In this document: positions 9,601-17,472 of the stretch, piece by piece
Layout: every line of letters starts with the position of its first letter
Position numbering within the stretch: position 1 is the first letter of the stretch
Source of the DNA: Cupriavidus pauculus
GTDB taxonomy: Bacteria; Pseudomonadota; Gammaproteobacteria; Burkholderiales; Burkholderiaceae
Assembly (NCBI RefSeq): GCF_008801835.1
Contig: NZ_VZOW01000004.1
Span: 186,001 to 250,000, forward strand
Direction of reading: 5' to 3'
DNA: 64,000 bases
Position numbers and translations under genes: made by a program
Notes under the pieces: generated by a model
Databases searched by the model: none
Told to the model about the DNA's origin: nothing
What the model saw: the letters and a program-made list of their open reading frames with translations, nothing else

Positions 9601-12600
9601 AAGCCGATGGCGAGTTCGATATCGACGCCGTGCTGGCCGACCAGGACGCCAACCGCGCCACCGGCTGGGATGGCAAAAGCCTGACCAAGCAGGGCGCGGG
9701 CACCCTGCAACTGTCGAAGCAAAACACCTATACAGGCGATACGAGGATCAACGAGGGCACGCTGCGCACCGGCGTTGTAGATGCGCTGGCGTCGAGCGCG
9801 CATGTCAGCGTGGCCGATGGCGCGACGTTCGATCTCAACGGTTTCGACCAGCACGTCAACAACCTGAGCGGTGCGGGACGCATCAGCCTGGGCAGCGCCG
9901 CGCTGGATCTCGTCAATACTGGCGACACCGCATTCGACGGCACGATCGACGGCACAGGTGGTCTGCGCAAGAGTGGCGCGGGCACGCTGACGCTCGGCGG
10001 CGTCAACACCTATAGCGGTGGCACCGTGATCGACGACGGCCGCCTGATCGCGACCAGCAGCGCAGCGCTTGGCTCCGGCGCCATCGACAATGCGGGCACG
10101 CTGCAGCTCGACTTCGCCGGTAACGGTACGCTTGCCAGCGCGCTGATGGGCGCGGGCACGCTGACCAAGACCGGCGCGGGCGTGGCGACGTTGAGCGGCG
10201 CCGGCTCCAGCCAGGGGGCGGTGGCCGTCAATGGCGGCGAGCTGCGGCTCGCGCAGGCAGGGGCGTTTCGCACCACCGGCGACTTCACGGTCGCAGCGGG
10301 CGCAACCGCGTCGGTCGATGCGCAATCCACGCTCGATGTTGGCAACCGCCTGTCGGTCGACGGCACGCTGAACGTCGTGGCGCGCACCGATGCGCCCGCC
10401 ATCACCGCGGGCTCGGCGCAACTCGGGGTCGGATCGACATTCAATCTGGTGGGCTTTTCCGCGTCGGAGACGGCCAGCGCATCGGAACTGGCGTCGCAGG
10501 CGGTCACCGTGATCCACACCACCGGGCCCGGCGGCATCGCCGGCGCGTTCCAGACCGTGAACGTCGCCGGATCGTCCAGCCCGGCCGATTTCCTGATGAT
10601 GGGCGGCACCTACACGGGACAGGACTTCGTTGCGGGCCTGGGCCTGACATGGTACGGCGCACACAGCACCGCGCCAGAACAGGCCCATGGCACCTTCACC
10701 CTGACGCAAGCCGATGGCGAGTTCGATATCGATGCGGTGCTGGCCGACCAGGATGCCAATCGCACCACCGGCTGGGATGGCCGGAGCCTGACCAAGGACG
10801 GTGCCGGCACGTTGCAGTTATCCAAGCAGAACACCTACACCGGCGCGACGTCGATTCGCGCGGGGACCCTGCGCGCCGGCGCGGACAACGTGATCGCGGC
10901 CAGCGAGCATCTCGATGTGGCCAGCGGCGCCACGTTCGATCTCAACGGCTTCAACCAAGTGGCCAACAATCTGTCGGGCGCGGGCAATATCGCCCTCGGC
11001 ACGGGCACGCTGACCGTCAGCAATAGCGCGGATACCGCTTTCGCGGGCCATATCGACGGCACGGGTGGATTGACCAAGACGGGCGGCGCCAGCCTGATGC
11101 TGTCGGCCGACCAGACCTATGGCGGCGAAACGATCGTCGACGCCGGCGCGCTGCTGCTGGGCCAGGGCGCGCGGCTGTCCAACACCTCGCTGGTGACGGT
11201 GGCGCAGGGCGCAACCTTCGGCGGCGATGGCGGGATCGGCGGCTCGGCGGTCAATCACGGCGTACTGGCGGTGGGAACTGCCGCGCCGGGAACGACGGCG
11301 ATGGCGCCTGGCGATTTCCTGATCGGCGGCTCGCTGGTCAACGACGGCGAGATCCGCATGGCCAGCGCCACGCCGTCCAGCACGCTGACCGTGAACGGCG
11401 ACTATACGGGCAACAACGGCATGCTGACACTGAACACGACGCTCGGCGGCGATGCGTCGCCCACCGATCGGCTCGTCGTGCACGGCAATACGGCAGGCCA
11501 GACCACGCTGCATGTGCGCAACGCCGGTGGCTTCGGCGGCCAGACCGTCGATGGGATCCGCGTCGTGCAGGTCGATGGTCAGTCGAACGGCGTGTTCGCG
11601 CTCGACGGCAGGCTGGTGGCGGGCGCCTATGACTACAAGCTGTACCAGGGCGGATTGCAGTCGCCGGGCGACGGCGACTGGTATCTGCGTTCGACCGAAA
11701 GCGCCGTGCCGCGCCCCGAAACCGGCGTATATCTGGCCAACCAGGGCGCGGCGCAGACGATGTTCCTGCAGACGATGCACGATCGTGCGGGCTTTGCCGA
11801 TCCAGTGACTGCCGACAGCAAGGCCGCGCGGCGGCCGAACGTGTGGACGCGCGTGACGGGCGGGCGCACGCTTGGCACAGCATCGAACGGCAGCGTCGAC
11901 CAGTCCGCCGATTCGGCCGTGATGCAGGCCGGCATCGATCTGCTGAACCGCACCTCTGATAACCGCCGCTTGCAGGCCGGTGTGATGGCCGGCTACGGCA
12001 TGGCGCGCACCCACGCCGAATCGCGCGGCTATACAGGCCCGGCCCGCGGCACCGTCAATGGCGGCAGCGCCGGGGTTTACGGTACATGGCGTGGCAACGC
12101 GGCCGGCGCCGACGGTCCCTACGTGGATGCATGGGCCCAATATGGCCACTTCGGCAATACGGTGCAAGGCACGGACGCGGGCGAGGAAAGCTACAGCAGC
12201 CGCACGCTGACGGCTTCGGTCGAGGGCGGCTGGGCGATCCCGGTCAGCTATACCGATGACGGCGACGTCCTCGTCGAGCCGCAATTGCAGCTGATCTACA
12301 CCAACTACCGTGCGGACGACCACCGGGAGCGCAACGGCACGCTGGTGCAAGGCCGCAACGGCGGCGGGCTGACCACGCGGCTGGGCGTGCGGCTGTACCA
12401 CGCGCCGGACCCGGATACCAATCCGACATGGCTGCCGTATGCGGAAGTGAACTGGTGGCGCAACGCCGACCAGAACGCCATCGCATTCGACAACGACCTG
12501 GTCACGCAGGGCGGTCCCGGCAACCGCGGCGAGGTCAAGGCTGGCGTGCAGGCGCAGCTAGGCAAGCGCTGGCGTGTGTGGGGCGACGTCGCGCTCCAGC

Positions 12601-12659
12601 GCGGCGGCGACGGCTACAAGAGCATCGCGGGCCTGCTCGGCGCGCGCTACATGTGGTGA
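6669..12659 (+). CDS. giant autotransporter with tandem PATR modules, long paralogue
   Basis: 1996 residues. A long basic/proline-rich n-region precedes the hydrophobic core and the predicted cut after TSAQS. The passenger start (about 50-430) and everything from about 1460 to the end parallel the neighbouring 960-residue autotransporter. Between them lie about 1000 extra residues built from autotransporter-associated beta-strand repeats (KxGAGTLxLxxxNTYTGxT). Two complete 369-residue modules and a third partial one begin at AHG-FTL type motifs. The barrel (about 1725-1996) starts NVWTRVTGG and ends YMW. This looks like a surface beta-helix whose length has grown by module duplication; ligand unknown. 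Confidence 0.92.
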   Translation: MRHSKRPLPTPPSPRRAISSAPPRLRPLYGAVLMLFATSAQSLTIIEPSSTNVTVSGDTSYRINAGTVITAPGNSVTVNGTDAVTLSNAGTVAGTVGGAALQFNVPATFTNELGASVIGVTYGVNMSGSDAGASNVVNRGDISSSVSHAIYYGGAASGAIDNYGTLNGGAAGDVGNTADGIQLATSGNVVVTNRAGASIVSGKGDPTYGTAVLVSQSGDALIQNAGTIDGYLAGIRHDGSGTVHIDNAATGTIRAAVGAGVRLNDGDALVNRGEISSAGGAAIQLDGNNNDVVLGAGSVLNDNGTAAIVSHGVGNTLRLIESGSEDGNITASAGHGLAELTADTGSDWTLGGNITLGGDSGATLGVNGRLTLGGTVSQDGGGGTTIGGTGQLTVGRGGTSGMIDGNIANAGALVFDRRDSARFDGVLSGSGSLTQVGAGTMTLTAAGSSQGAVKVEAGTLAFAQAGDFRADTYTTGTNATTSIAADATLDVAGNFTQAAGSTLSVTLGAAEPVITANRAALGGSLSVSGLSAKAPESASALAAEKFRVLQTSAGISGDFDHVSFSETSPVNYLTIDGAKSSDDLGYDVGFDLAWRGDTASGNGLFTLADASDTFDLDVQLADRTGSFSSGWDGRTLTKKGAGTLVLSEAAAYTGDTILGEGTMRTDVADAVASSGHVSVANGATLDLNGFDQQIQHLNGAGNIALGGATLDLRNTDDSVFNGAISGAGTLHKRDAGSLTLGGVNVYDGGTVIHDGRLIGTSGAAFGSGAIDNGATLQLDFSSDSTLTNVLGGSGTLAKTGAGTATLNAAGSTQGAVAINAGELRLAQDGAFRTTGDFTVYAGGTVSLAEPSTLEVGNRLSVDGTLNVVARADGTAITAQTAHIGGGASFNLTGYSAAASASASELAEKAVTVIHTTDANGLTGGFQTATIAGSSSPADFLTLGGTYTEQDFTVGLGLTWYASHGTSPQAAHGVFTLTEADGEFDIDAVLADQDANRATGWDGKSLTKQGAGTLQLSKQNTYTGDTRINEGTLRTGVVDALASSAHVSVADGATFDLNGFDQHVNNLSGAGRISLGSAALDLVNTGDTAFDGTIDGTGGLRKSGAGTLTLGGVNTYSGGTVIDDGRLIATSSAALGSGAIDNAGTLQLDFAGNGTLASALMGAGTLTKTGAGVATLSGAGSSQGAVAVNGGELRLAQAGAFRTTGDFTVAAGATASVDAQSTLDVGNRLSVDGTLNVVARTDAPAITAGSAQLGVGSTFNLVGFSASETASASELASQAVTVIHTTGPGGIAGAFQTVNVAGSSSPADFLMMGGTYTGQDFVAGLGLTWYGAHSTAPEQAHGTFTLTQADGEFDIDAVLADQDANRTTGWDGRSLTKDGAGTLQLSKQNTYTGATSIRAGTLRAGADNVIAASEHLDVASGATFDLNGFNQVANNLSGAGNIALGTGTLTVSNSADTAFAGHIDGTGGLTKTGGASLMLSADQTYGGETIVDAGALLLGQGARLSNTSLVTVAQGATFGGDGGIGGSAVNHGVLAVGTAAPGTTAMAPGDFLIGGSLVNDGEIRMASATPSSTLTVNGDYTGNNGMLTLNTTLGGDASPTDRLVVHGNTAGQTTLHVRNAGGFGGQTVDGIRVVQVDGQSNGVFALDGRLVAGAYDYKLYQGGLQSPGDGDWYLRSTESAVPRPETGVYLANQGAAQTMFLQTMHDRAGFADPVTADSKAARRPNVWTRVTGGRTLGTASNGSVDQSADSAVMQAGIDLLNRTSDNRRLQAGVMAGYGMARTHAESRGYTGPARGTVNGGSAGVYGTWRGNAAGADGPYVDAWAQYGHFGNTVQGTDAGEESYSSRTLTASVEGGWAIPVSYTDDGDVLVEPQLQLIYTNYRADDHRERNGTLVQGRNGGGLTTRLGVRLYHAPDPDTNPTWLPYAEVNWWRNADQNAIAFDNDLVTQGGPGNRGEVKAGVQAQLGKRWRVWGDVALQRGGDGYKSIAGLLGARYMW
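8475..11050 (+). repeat. 1107-bp in-frame tandem modules in the long autotransporter
   Basis: Equivalent codons (the Gly of GxFTL) occur at 8475, 9582 and 10689, a spacing of exactly 1107 bp (369 codons) both times. Units 2 and 3 share long near-identical runs (DGEFDIDAVLADQDANR), while unit 1 is more diverged. The third unit is cut short after about 360 bp and passes into the sequence shared with the short paralogue. Such repeats allow length change by recombination. Confidence 0.85.
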
Positions 12660-12702
12660 CGATGGCCCACCCGGAGCATCGCGGCATCTGACGATCGGCC
12701 CT

Positions 12703-12732
12703 GACACGTGCTGCCGCACCGCAGCACGTGTC
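12703..12732. terminator. perfect 12-bp stem after the long autotransporter
   Basis: GACACGTGCTGC and GCAGCACGTGTC flank the 6-nt loop CGCACC, 43 bp past the autotransporter stop and 105 bp before the kinase start. There is no T-tract on either strand, so it is either a Rho-assisted or RNA-stabilising 3' stem, or a dyad operator for the downstream operon. Confidence 0.45.
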
Positions 12733-12836
12733 GGCGCGACACTGACAGCCACGGCAGGACAGACCCGGTAGGATAGAGCGCATTTGCCCGCCGTTCGGCG
12801 GCCGGTGCGCCCCCCTCCGATCCCATCCTCGCCGGT

Positions 12837-15800
12837 ATGCAACCGTCTACCCTGCAACGTTTTATCTTTGGCTCGATCCTGGCGCCGGTTGCGCTGCTGA
12901 TCGTATTTGGCGTCGACGCCCTGACGCCGCTCGGCGTCGCCGCGTGGCTGTTCTACCTTGTGCCGGTCTGCCTGACGCTATACAGCAACAACCCACGTCT
13001 ACCGCTGATCGTCGCGATGGCGGCCACCGTGCTGATCGGCGTTGGCTACGCAGTGTCGCCGTCGGCCATGGTGCGCCCGATGCTGTCGATCATCAACCGC
13101 AGCGTCGGTGTGGCCGTGCTGTGGTTCCTGGCGGTGATTATCCATCGCTATATCGTCGCCCAGCTTTCGATGCAGCGCGTGGTGTGGCTGCAGCAGGCGC
13201 AGGTGCGCGTGCATCAGGCCATGCGCGCCCAGCAATCGGCCGGCAATGTTGGTGACGCACTGATGCGGGCGCTGGCGCAGGTGCTCGATGCGCACGTCGG
13301 CGTGGTCTATCAGGTGGAAGGCGACCATCTGCGTCGCGTGGCGGCGTGGGCGCTGGCCAACGCCGAATCCCTGCCGCACACGCTGGCGCCCGGGGACACG
13401 CTGGCGGGCCAGGCGATGGCGGACAATCGCGTGATCGCGGTGGGCGGCCTGCCGGCCAACTACCTCCAGGTGTCGTCGGCGCTGGGCCGCACAGCACCAA
13501 ACGAAATCGTGGCCGCGCCGCTCACCGCCGAAGGCGAAGTGGTGGGCGTGATCGAACTTGGCTTCGTCACGACACGGCGCGACACCGCCGACGTGGTGGA
13601 ACTGCTCGAACGCCTCGGCGAGTCGGTAGGGATGACGATGCGCGCCGTCGCCTTCCGCAGCCGGCTGGAAAACCTGCTGGCCGAAACCCAGCGGCAGAGT
13701 GAAGAGCTTCAGGTCCAGCAGGAAGAATTGCGCGTTTCGAACGAAGAGCTCGAAGAGCGCGGTCGCGCGCTGATGGACTCGCAGGCGCGGCTGGAATCGC
13801 AGCAGGCCGAACTGGAACAGACCAACGTCCAGCTCGAGGAACATGCGCAACGGCTGGAAACGCAGAAGCGCGAAATGCTGTCCTACCAGGCCGAGCTGGC
13901 GGCCAACGCGCGCGCGCTGGAACGCTCCAATCAGTTCAAGAGCGAATTCCTGGCGAACATGTCGCATGAGCTGCGTACGCCGCTGAACAGCGCGCTGATC
14001 CTGGCCAAGCTGCTGCAGGAGAACAAGGAACGCACGCTGACCGACGAGCAGGTGCGCTATGCCGCGACGATCCACGCCGCCAACACCGACCTGCTGAACC
14101 TGATCAACGACATCCTCGACCTGTCCAAGATCGAGGCCGGCCATCTCGTGGTGGAACCGGAGCCAGTCGAACTGGCGTCGTTCGCGCAGGTACTCGAAAG
14201 CCTGTTTGCGCCGATCGGCGAACAGAAGGGCGTGCCGTTGCGGGTCGAATTCATGCCCGGTCTGCCGGACACCATCGTCACCGACAGCCAGCGCCTGCAG
14301 CAGGTGCTCAAGAACCTGCTGTCCAACGCATTCAAGTTCACCGAGACCGGATCGGTCACGCTTGCACTGTGCGCGCAGGGCGATGACGCGGTGCGCTTTG
14401 AAGTGCGCGACACCGGCATCGGCATCCCGAAGGACAAGCAGCAGGTCATCTTCGAAGCGTTCCAGCAGGCCGACGGAACCACCAGCCGGCGCTATGGCGG
14501 CACGGGCCTCGGCTTGTCGATCTCGCGCGAATTGGCGCGTCTGCTCGGCGGCGGGATCTCGGTGGCGAGCGAGCCGGGACAGGGCAGCGTATTCTCGCTG
14601 ACCGTGCCGCTCACGCTGGTGGCCGACGGCGCCACGCAGGCCGGGCTGGTGACGCCGGTCCATGCGCCAGCGCATCGGCCCGCGCCCATCGTGGCGCCGC
14701 CGCCGCGCGCCATACCGCCGGCTCCCGCGCCGGCGTCGGGCGATGCGGCGGAGCGCACGCAAACCCTCCAGGCTGGCTGGCCGACGCCGATTGTCGATGA
14801 CCGCGACCGGCGCACGCGCGGCAACCGCCTGATCCTGGTGGTCGAGGACGACAACGATTTTGCCGGCATTCTCTATGACCTCGCGCACGAACTCGATTTC
14901 GACTGCATCCACGCCACCACGTCGGCGCAAGGTCTGGAAATGGCGCGCGAATACCAGCCATGCGGCATCCTGCTGGATGTGGCGTTGCCCGATCAGTCGG
15001 GCCTGACGCTGCTGGACTGGCTCAAGCGCGATCCCGCCACGCGCCACATTCCCACTCACCTGATTTCTGTCAGCGATCACGCCGAGGCGGCGCTGCACCT
15101 GGGCGCTATCGGCTACACCTTCAAGCCCAGCGAGCGCGACAGGCTGGCCGAAGTGATTCGCGGGTTGGAAGCGCGCATGAACGCCGGCCGCCGCCGCGTG
15201 TTGGTGATCGAGGACGATCCTTCGCTGCGAGAGAGCATCCGCGCGCTGCTCAAGTCGCTCGATGCGGAAATCGTCACCGCAGACGATGTAGCGGGCGCGC
15301 GCGCCGCGCTCGCGGCATCGCCGTTCGATTGCGTCGTGATGGACATGGTGCTGCCCGACGGCACCGGTCACGATCTGCTGGCGCATATGGCCGAGCGCGG
15401 CAGCGGCGTCATGCCGCCGGTGATCATCTACACCGGCCGGCAGTTATCCGCCGACGACGAACAGCGCCTGCGCCGCTATTCCAAGTCGATCATCATCAAG
15501 GGCGCGCGCTCGCCCGATCGCCTGCTCGACGAGGTCACGCTGTTCCTGCATAGCGTGGAATCGTCGTTGCCGCCGGAACACCAGCGCATGCTGCGTGCCG
15601 CGCGCAGCCGCGACGATGCCTTCGACGGCCGCAAGCTGCTGCTGGTGGAGGACGATGCGCGCAATATCTTCGCGCTGTCGAAGGTGATCGAACCGCTGGG
15701 CGCCACCGTGGAGATCGCGCGCAGCGGACGCGAAGCGCTGGACCTGCTGGAACGGGTCGACGACGTGGATCTGGTGCTGATGGACATCATGATGCCGGAG

Positions 15801-15998
15801 ATGGATGGCATCACGGCGACGCGGCACATCCGGCAGATGCCGCAGTATGGCCGGCTGCCGATCATCGCGCTGACCGCCAAGGCCATGCCGTCGGACCGCG
15901 AGGCCTGCCTGCAGGCCGGCGCCAACGACTACATCGCCAAGCCGATCGATGTGGACAAGCTGCTTTCGCTGTGTCGCGTATGGCTTCACGCAAATTGA
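12837..15998 (+). CDS. hybrid sensor histidine kinase with three receivers
   Basis: 1053 residues. Order: N-terminal membrane part with about three or four helices (10-115), GAF-like domain (about 118-272), long coiled coil (275-365), HisKA with phospho-acceptor His377 in MSHELRTPLN, HATPase (about 475-590 with DTGIGIP and GGTGLGLS), a Pro/Ala linker, then three receivers at about 662-780 (LLDVALPD), 787-905 (VMDMVLPD) and 932-1053 (LMDIMMPEMDG). It is an inner-membrane phosphorelay kinase. The CheR gene starts inside its last codons, so the two are translationally coupled. The signal is not known. No HPt domain is visible, so the relay must continue elsewhere. Confidence 0.93.
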   Translation: MQPSTLQRFIFGSILAPVALLIVFGVDALTPLGVAAWLFYLVPVCLTLYSNNPRLPLIVAMAATVLIGVGYAVSPSAMVRPMLSIINRSVGVAVLWFLAVIIHRYIVAQLSMQRVVWLQQAQVRVHQAMRAQQSAGNVGDALMRALAQVLDAHVGVVYQVEGDHLRRVAAWALANAESLPHTLAPGDTLAGQAMADNRVIAVGGLPANYLQVSSALGRTAPNEIVAAPLTAEGEVVGVIELGFVTTRRDTADVVELLERLGESVGMTMRAVAFRSRLENLLAETQRQSEELQVQQEELRVSNEELEERGRALMDSQARLESQQAELEQTNVQLEEHAQRLETQKREMLSYQAELAANARALERSNQFKSEFLANMSHELRTPLNSALILAKLLQENKERTLTDEQVRYAATIHAANTDLLNLINDILDLSKIEAGHLVVEPEPVELASFAQVLESLFAPIGEQKGVPLRVEFMPGLPDTIVTDSQRLQQVLKNLLSNAFKFTETGSVTLALCAQGDDAVRFEVRDTGIGIPKDKQQVIFEAFQQADGTTSRRYGGTGLGLSISRELARLLGGGISVASEPGQGSVFSLTVPLTLVADGATQAGLVTPVHAPAHRPAPIVAPPPRAIPPAPAPASGDAAERTQTLQAGWPTPIVDDRDRRTRGNRLILVVEDDNDFAGILYDLAHELDFDCIHATTSAQGLEMAREYQPCGILLDVALPDQSGLTLLDWLKRDPATRHIPTHLISVSDHAEAALHLGAIGYTFKPSERDRLAEVIRGLEARMNAGRRRVLVIEDDPSLRESIRALLKSLDAEIVTADDVAGARAALAASPFDCVVMDMVLPDGTGHDLLAHMAERGSGVMPPVIIYTGRQLSADDEQRLRRYSKSIIIKGARSPDRLLDEVTLFLHSVESSLPPEHQRMLRAARSRDDAFDGRKLLLVEDDARNIFALSKVIEPLGATVEIARSGREALDLLERVDDVDLVLMDIMMPEMDGITATRHIRQMPQYGRLPIIALTAKAMPSDREACLQAGANDYIAKPIDVDKLLSLCRVWLHAN

Positions 15999-16870
15999 AA
16001 CCGAAGGACGCAACATCGGATCTCGCGCTCGATGGCGACGAGCGCGCCCTGCTGCCCGATGCCGATTTCGAGATCGAAATGGAGCTGCTGCTCGAAGCCG
16101 TCTTTCGCAAGTACCAGCACGATTTCCGCCGCTATTCGCGCGCATCGGTACGGCGGCGCCTGCAGCAGGCGCTGCGCGACATGCAGCTTGGCACGCTGTC
16201 GCAGTTGCAGGACCGCATGCTGCGCGACCCCGCCGTGTTTGGCCGATTGCTGCAGTACCTGACCGTCCAGGTCAGCGAGATGTTTCGCGATCCGTCCTAT
16301 TTCCGTGCGATTCGCGAGCATGTGGCGCCGGTGCTGCAAACCTATCCGTCCATCAACGTATGGGTGGCCGGTTGCAGCAGCGGCGAGGAACTGTGGTCGC
16401 TGGCGATCCTGTTCGAAGAAGAAGGGCTGGCGTCGCGCACTGTGTTCTATGCCACCGACATCAATCCGGAGGCGCTGGCCATCGCGCGTGCCGGTGTGTA
16501 CGACGCGGGCCGGCTGCGCGGCTTCGGAGAAAACTACCTGGCCGCGGGCGGACGGCGCTCGCTGTCCGATTACTATCACGCGGCCTACGGCAAGGCGAAG
16601 TTCAACGGACAACTGATCCGGCAATCGGTGTTCGCCGATCACAGCCTGGCCACCGACAGCGTGTTCCAGGAAGCGCAGTTGATTTCGTGCCGCAACGTGC
16701 TGATCTACTTCGACCGGCCGCTGCAGGACCGCGCCATCGGCCTGTTTCATGATGCCTTGGCGCGCCGCGGCTTTCTGGGGCTGGGCAGCAAGGAGAGCCT
16801 GCATTTCAGCCAGCATGCGCAGGATTTCGAGGCGGTGGTGTCGCACGAGCGGCTCTACCGGAAGCTGTGA
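15980..16870 (+). CDS. CheR-type protein-glutamate methyltransferase
   Basis: 296 residues from the ATG at 15980, overlapping the kinase by 19 bp (a GTG at 15971 is also possible). CheR features: an N-terminal helical part (VFRKYQHDFRRYSRASVRRR), TEMF-like motif VSEMFRDPSYF, the SAM-binding motif VWVAGCSSGEELWSLAI, ATDINPEAL, and ISCRNVLIYF. Chemotaxis CheR methylates receptor glutamates with S-adenosylmethionine. Here no chemoreceptor, CheA or CheW lies nearby; instead it is flanked by kinases, suggesting that it modifies a kinase or a remote receptor. Part of a four-gene coupled operon. Confidence 0.93.
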   Translation: MASRKLKPKDATSDLALDGDERALLPDADFEIEMELLLEAVFRKYQHDFRRYSRASVRRRLQQALRDMQLGTLSQLQDRMLRDPAVFGRLLQYLTVQVSEMFRDPSYFRAIREHVAPVLQTYPSINVWVAGCSSGEELWSLAILFEEEGLASRTVFYATDINPEALAIARAGVYDAGRLRGFGENYLAAGGRRSLSDYYHAAYGKAKFNGQLIRQSVFADHSLATDSVFQEAQLISCRNVLIYFDRPLQDRAIGLFHDALARRGFLGLGSKESLHFSQHAQDFEAVVSHERLYRKL

Positions 16871-17472
16871 CGGACGCGCCGGCATTGCATCCCGCCTGCG
16901 GCGCCGTGGTGATCGGCGCATCGGCTGGCGGCGTCGAGGCGCTCAACGCACTGCTGCCGATGTTGCCGCGGCGCTTCCGCCCTGCGGTGGTGATCGTCAT
17001 GCATCTTCGGCCCACCTCGCCAAGCCTGTTGCCGGAGCTTTTTGCCGCGCGCTGCGTGCTGCCCGTACGCGAAGCCGAGGACAAGCTGCCCGTGCTGCCC
17101 GGCCACCTTTACGTGGCGCCGCCCGATTACCACCTGCTGGTGGAACGCGACCCGGACACGCCCGACGGCGTGCGGCTGGCGCTGTCCGTGGAGCCGCCGG
17201 TGCGTTTTTCCAGGCCCTCGATCGACGTGCTGTTCGAATCGGCGGCGGTGGCATGGCGCGAGCGCGCGCTCGGGATTTTGCTCTCAGGCGCCAATGACGA
17301 CGGTGCGCGCGGCCTGGCGGCGATCCGCGCGGCCGGTGGACAGGCCTGGGTGCAGACGCCCGCCAGCGCGGCCGTGCACACCATGCCCGAGGAAGCCATC
17401 GCACGCGGCGCGGCCGATCGCGTCATGACGCTGGACGACATCGGCCACCACCTGGCCCGCCTTATTGAATGA
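16867..17472 (+). CDS. CheB-type methylesterase without receiver domain
   Basis: 201 residues, GTG start overlapping the CheR stop (GTGA). It matches the CheB catalytic domain alone: catalytic Ser in VVIGASAGGVEAL, His in VIVMHLRPTSPS, and Asp in LLSGANDDGARGL, plus VHTMPEEAI. CheB removes methyl groups from glutamates or deamidates glutamines. The normal N-terminal receiver that lets CheA control the enzyme is absent. A neighbouring receiver protein (the next gene or the kinase) might control it in trans. It ends with a 4-bp ATGA overlap into the next gene. Confidence 0.93.
   Translation: MTDAPALHPACGAVVIGASAGGVEALNALLPMLPRRFRPAVVIVMHLRPTSPSLLPELFAARCVLPVREAEDKLPVLPGHLYVAPPDYHLLVERDPDTPDGVRLALSVEPPVRFSRPSIDVLFESAAVAWRERALGILLSGANDDGARGLAAIRAAGGQAWVQTPASAAVHTMPEEAIARGAADRVMTLDDIGHHLARLIE

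Noticed and set aside
7962..10709. Minus-strand open frame of 915 codons inside the long autotransporter
   Set aside because: It is the mirror of repetitive coding DNA, with no start site, and the plus-strand reading is clearly the autotransporter.
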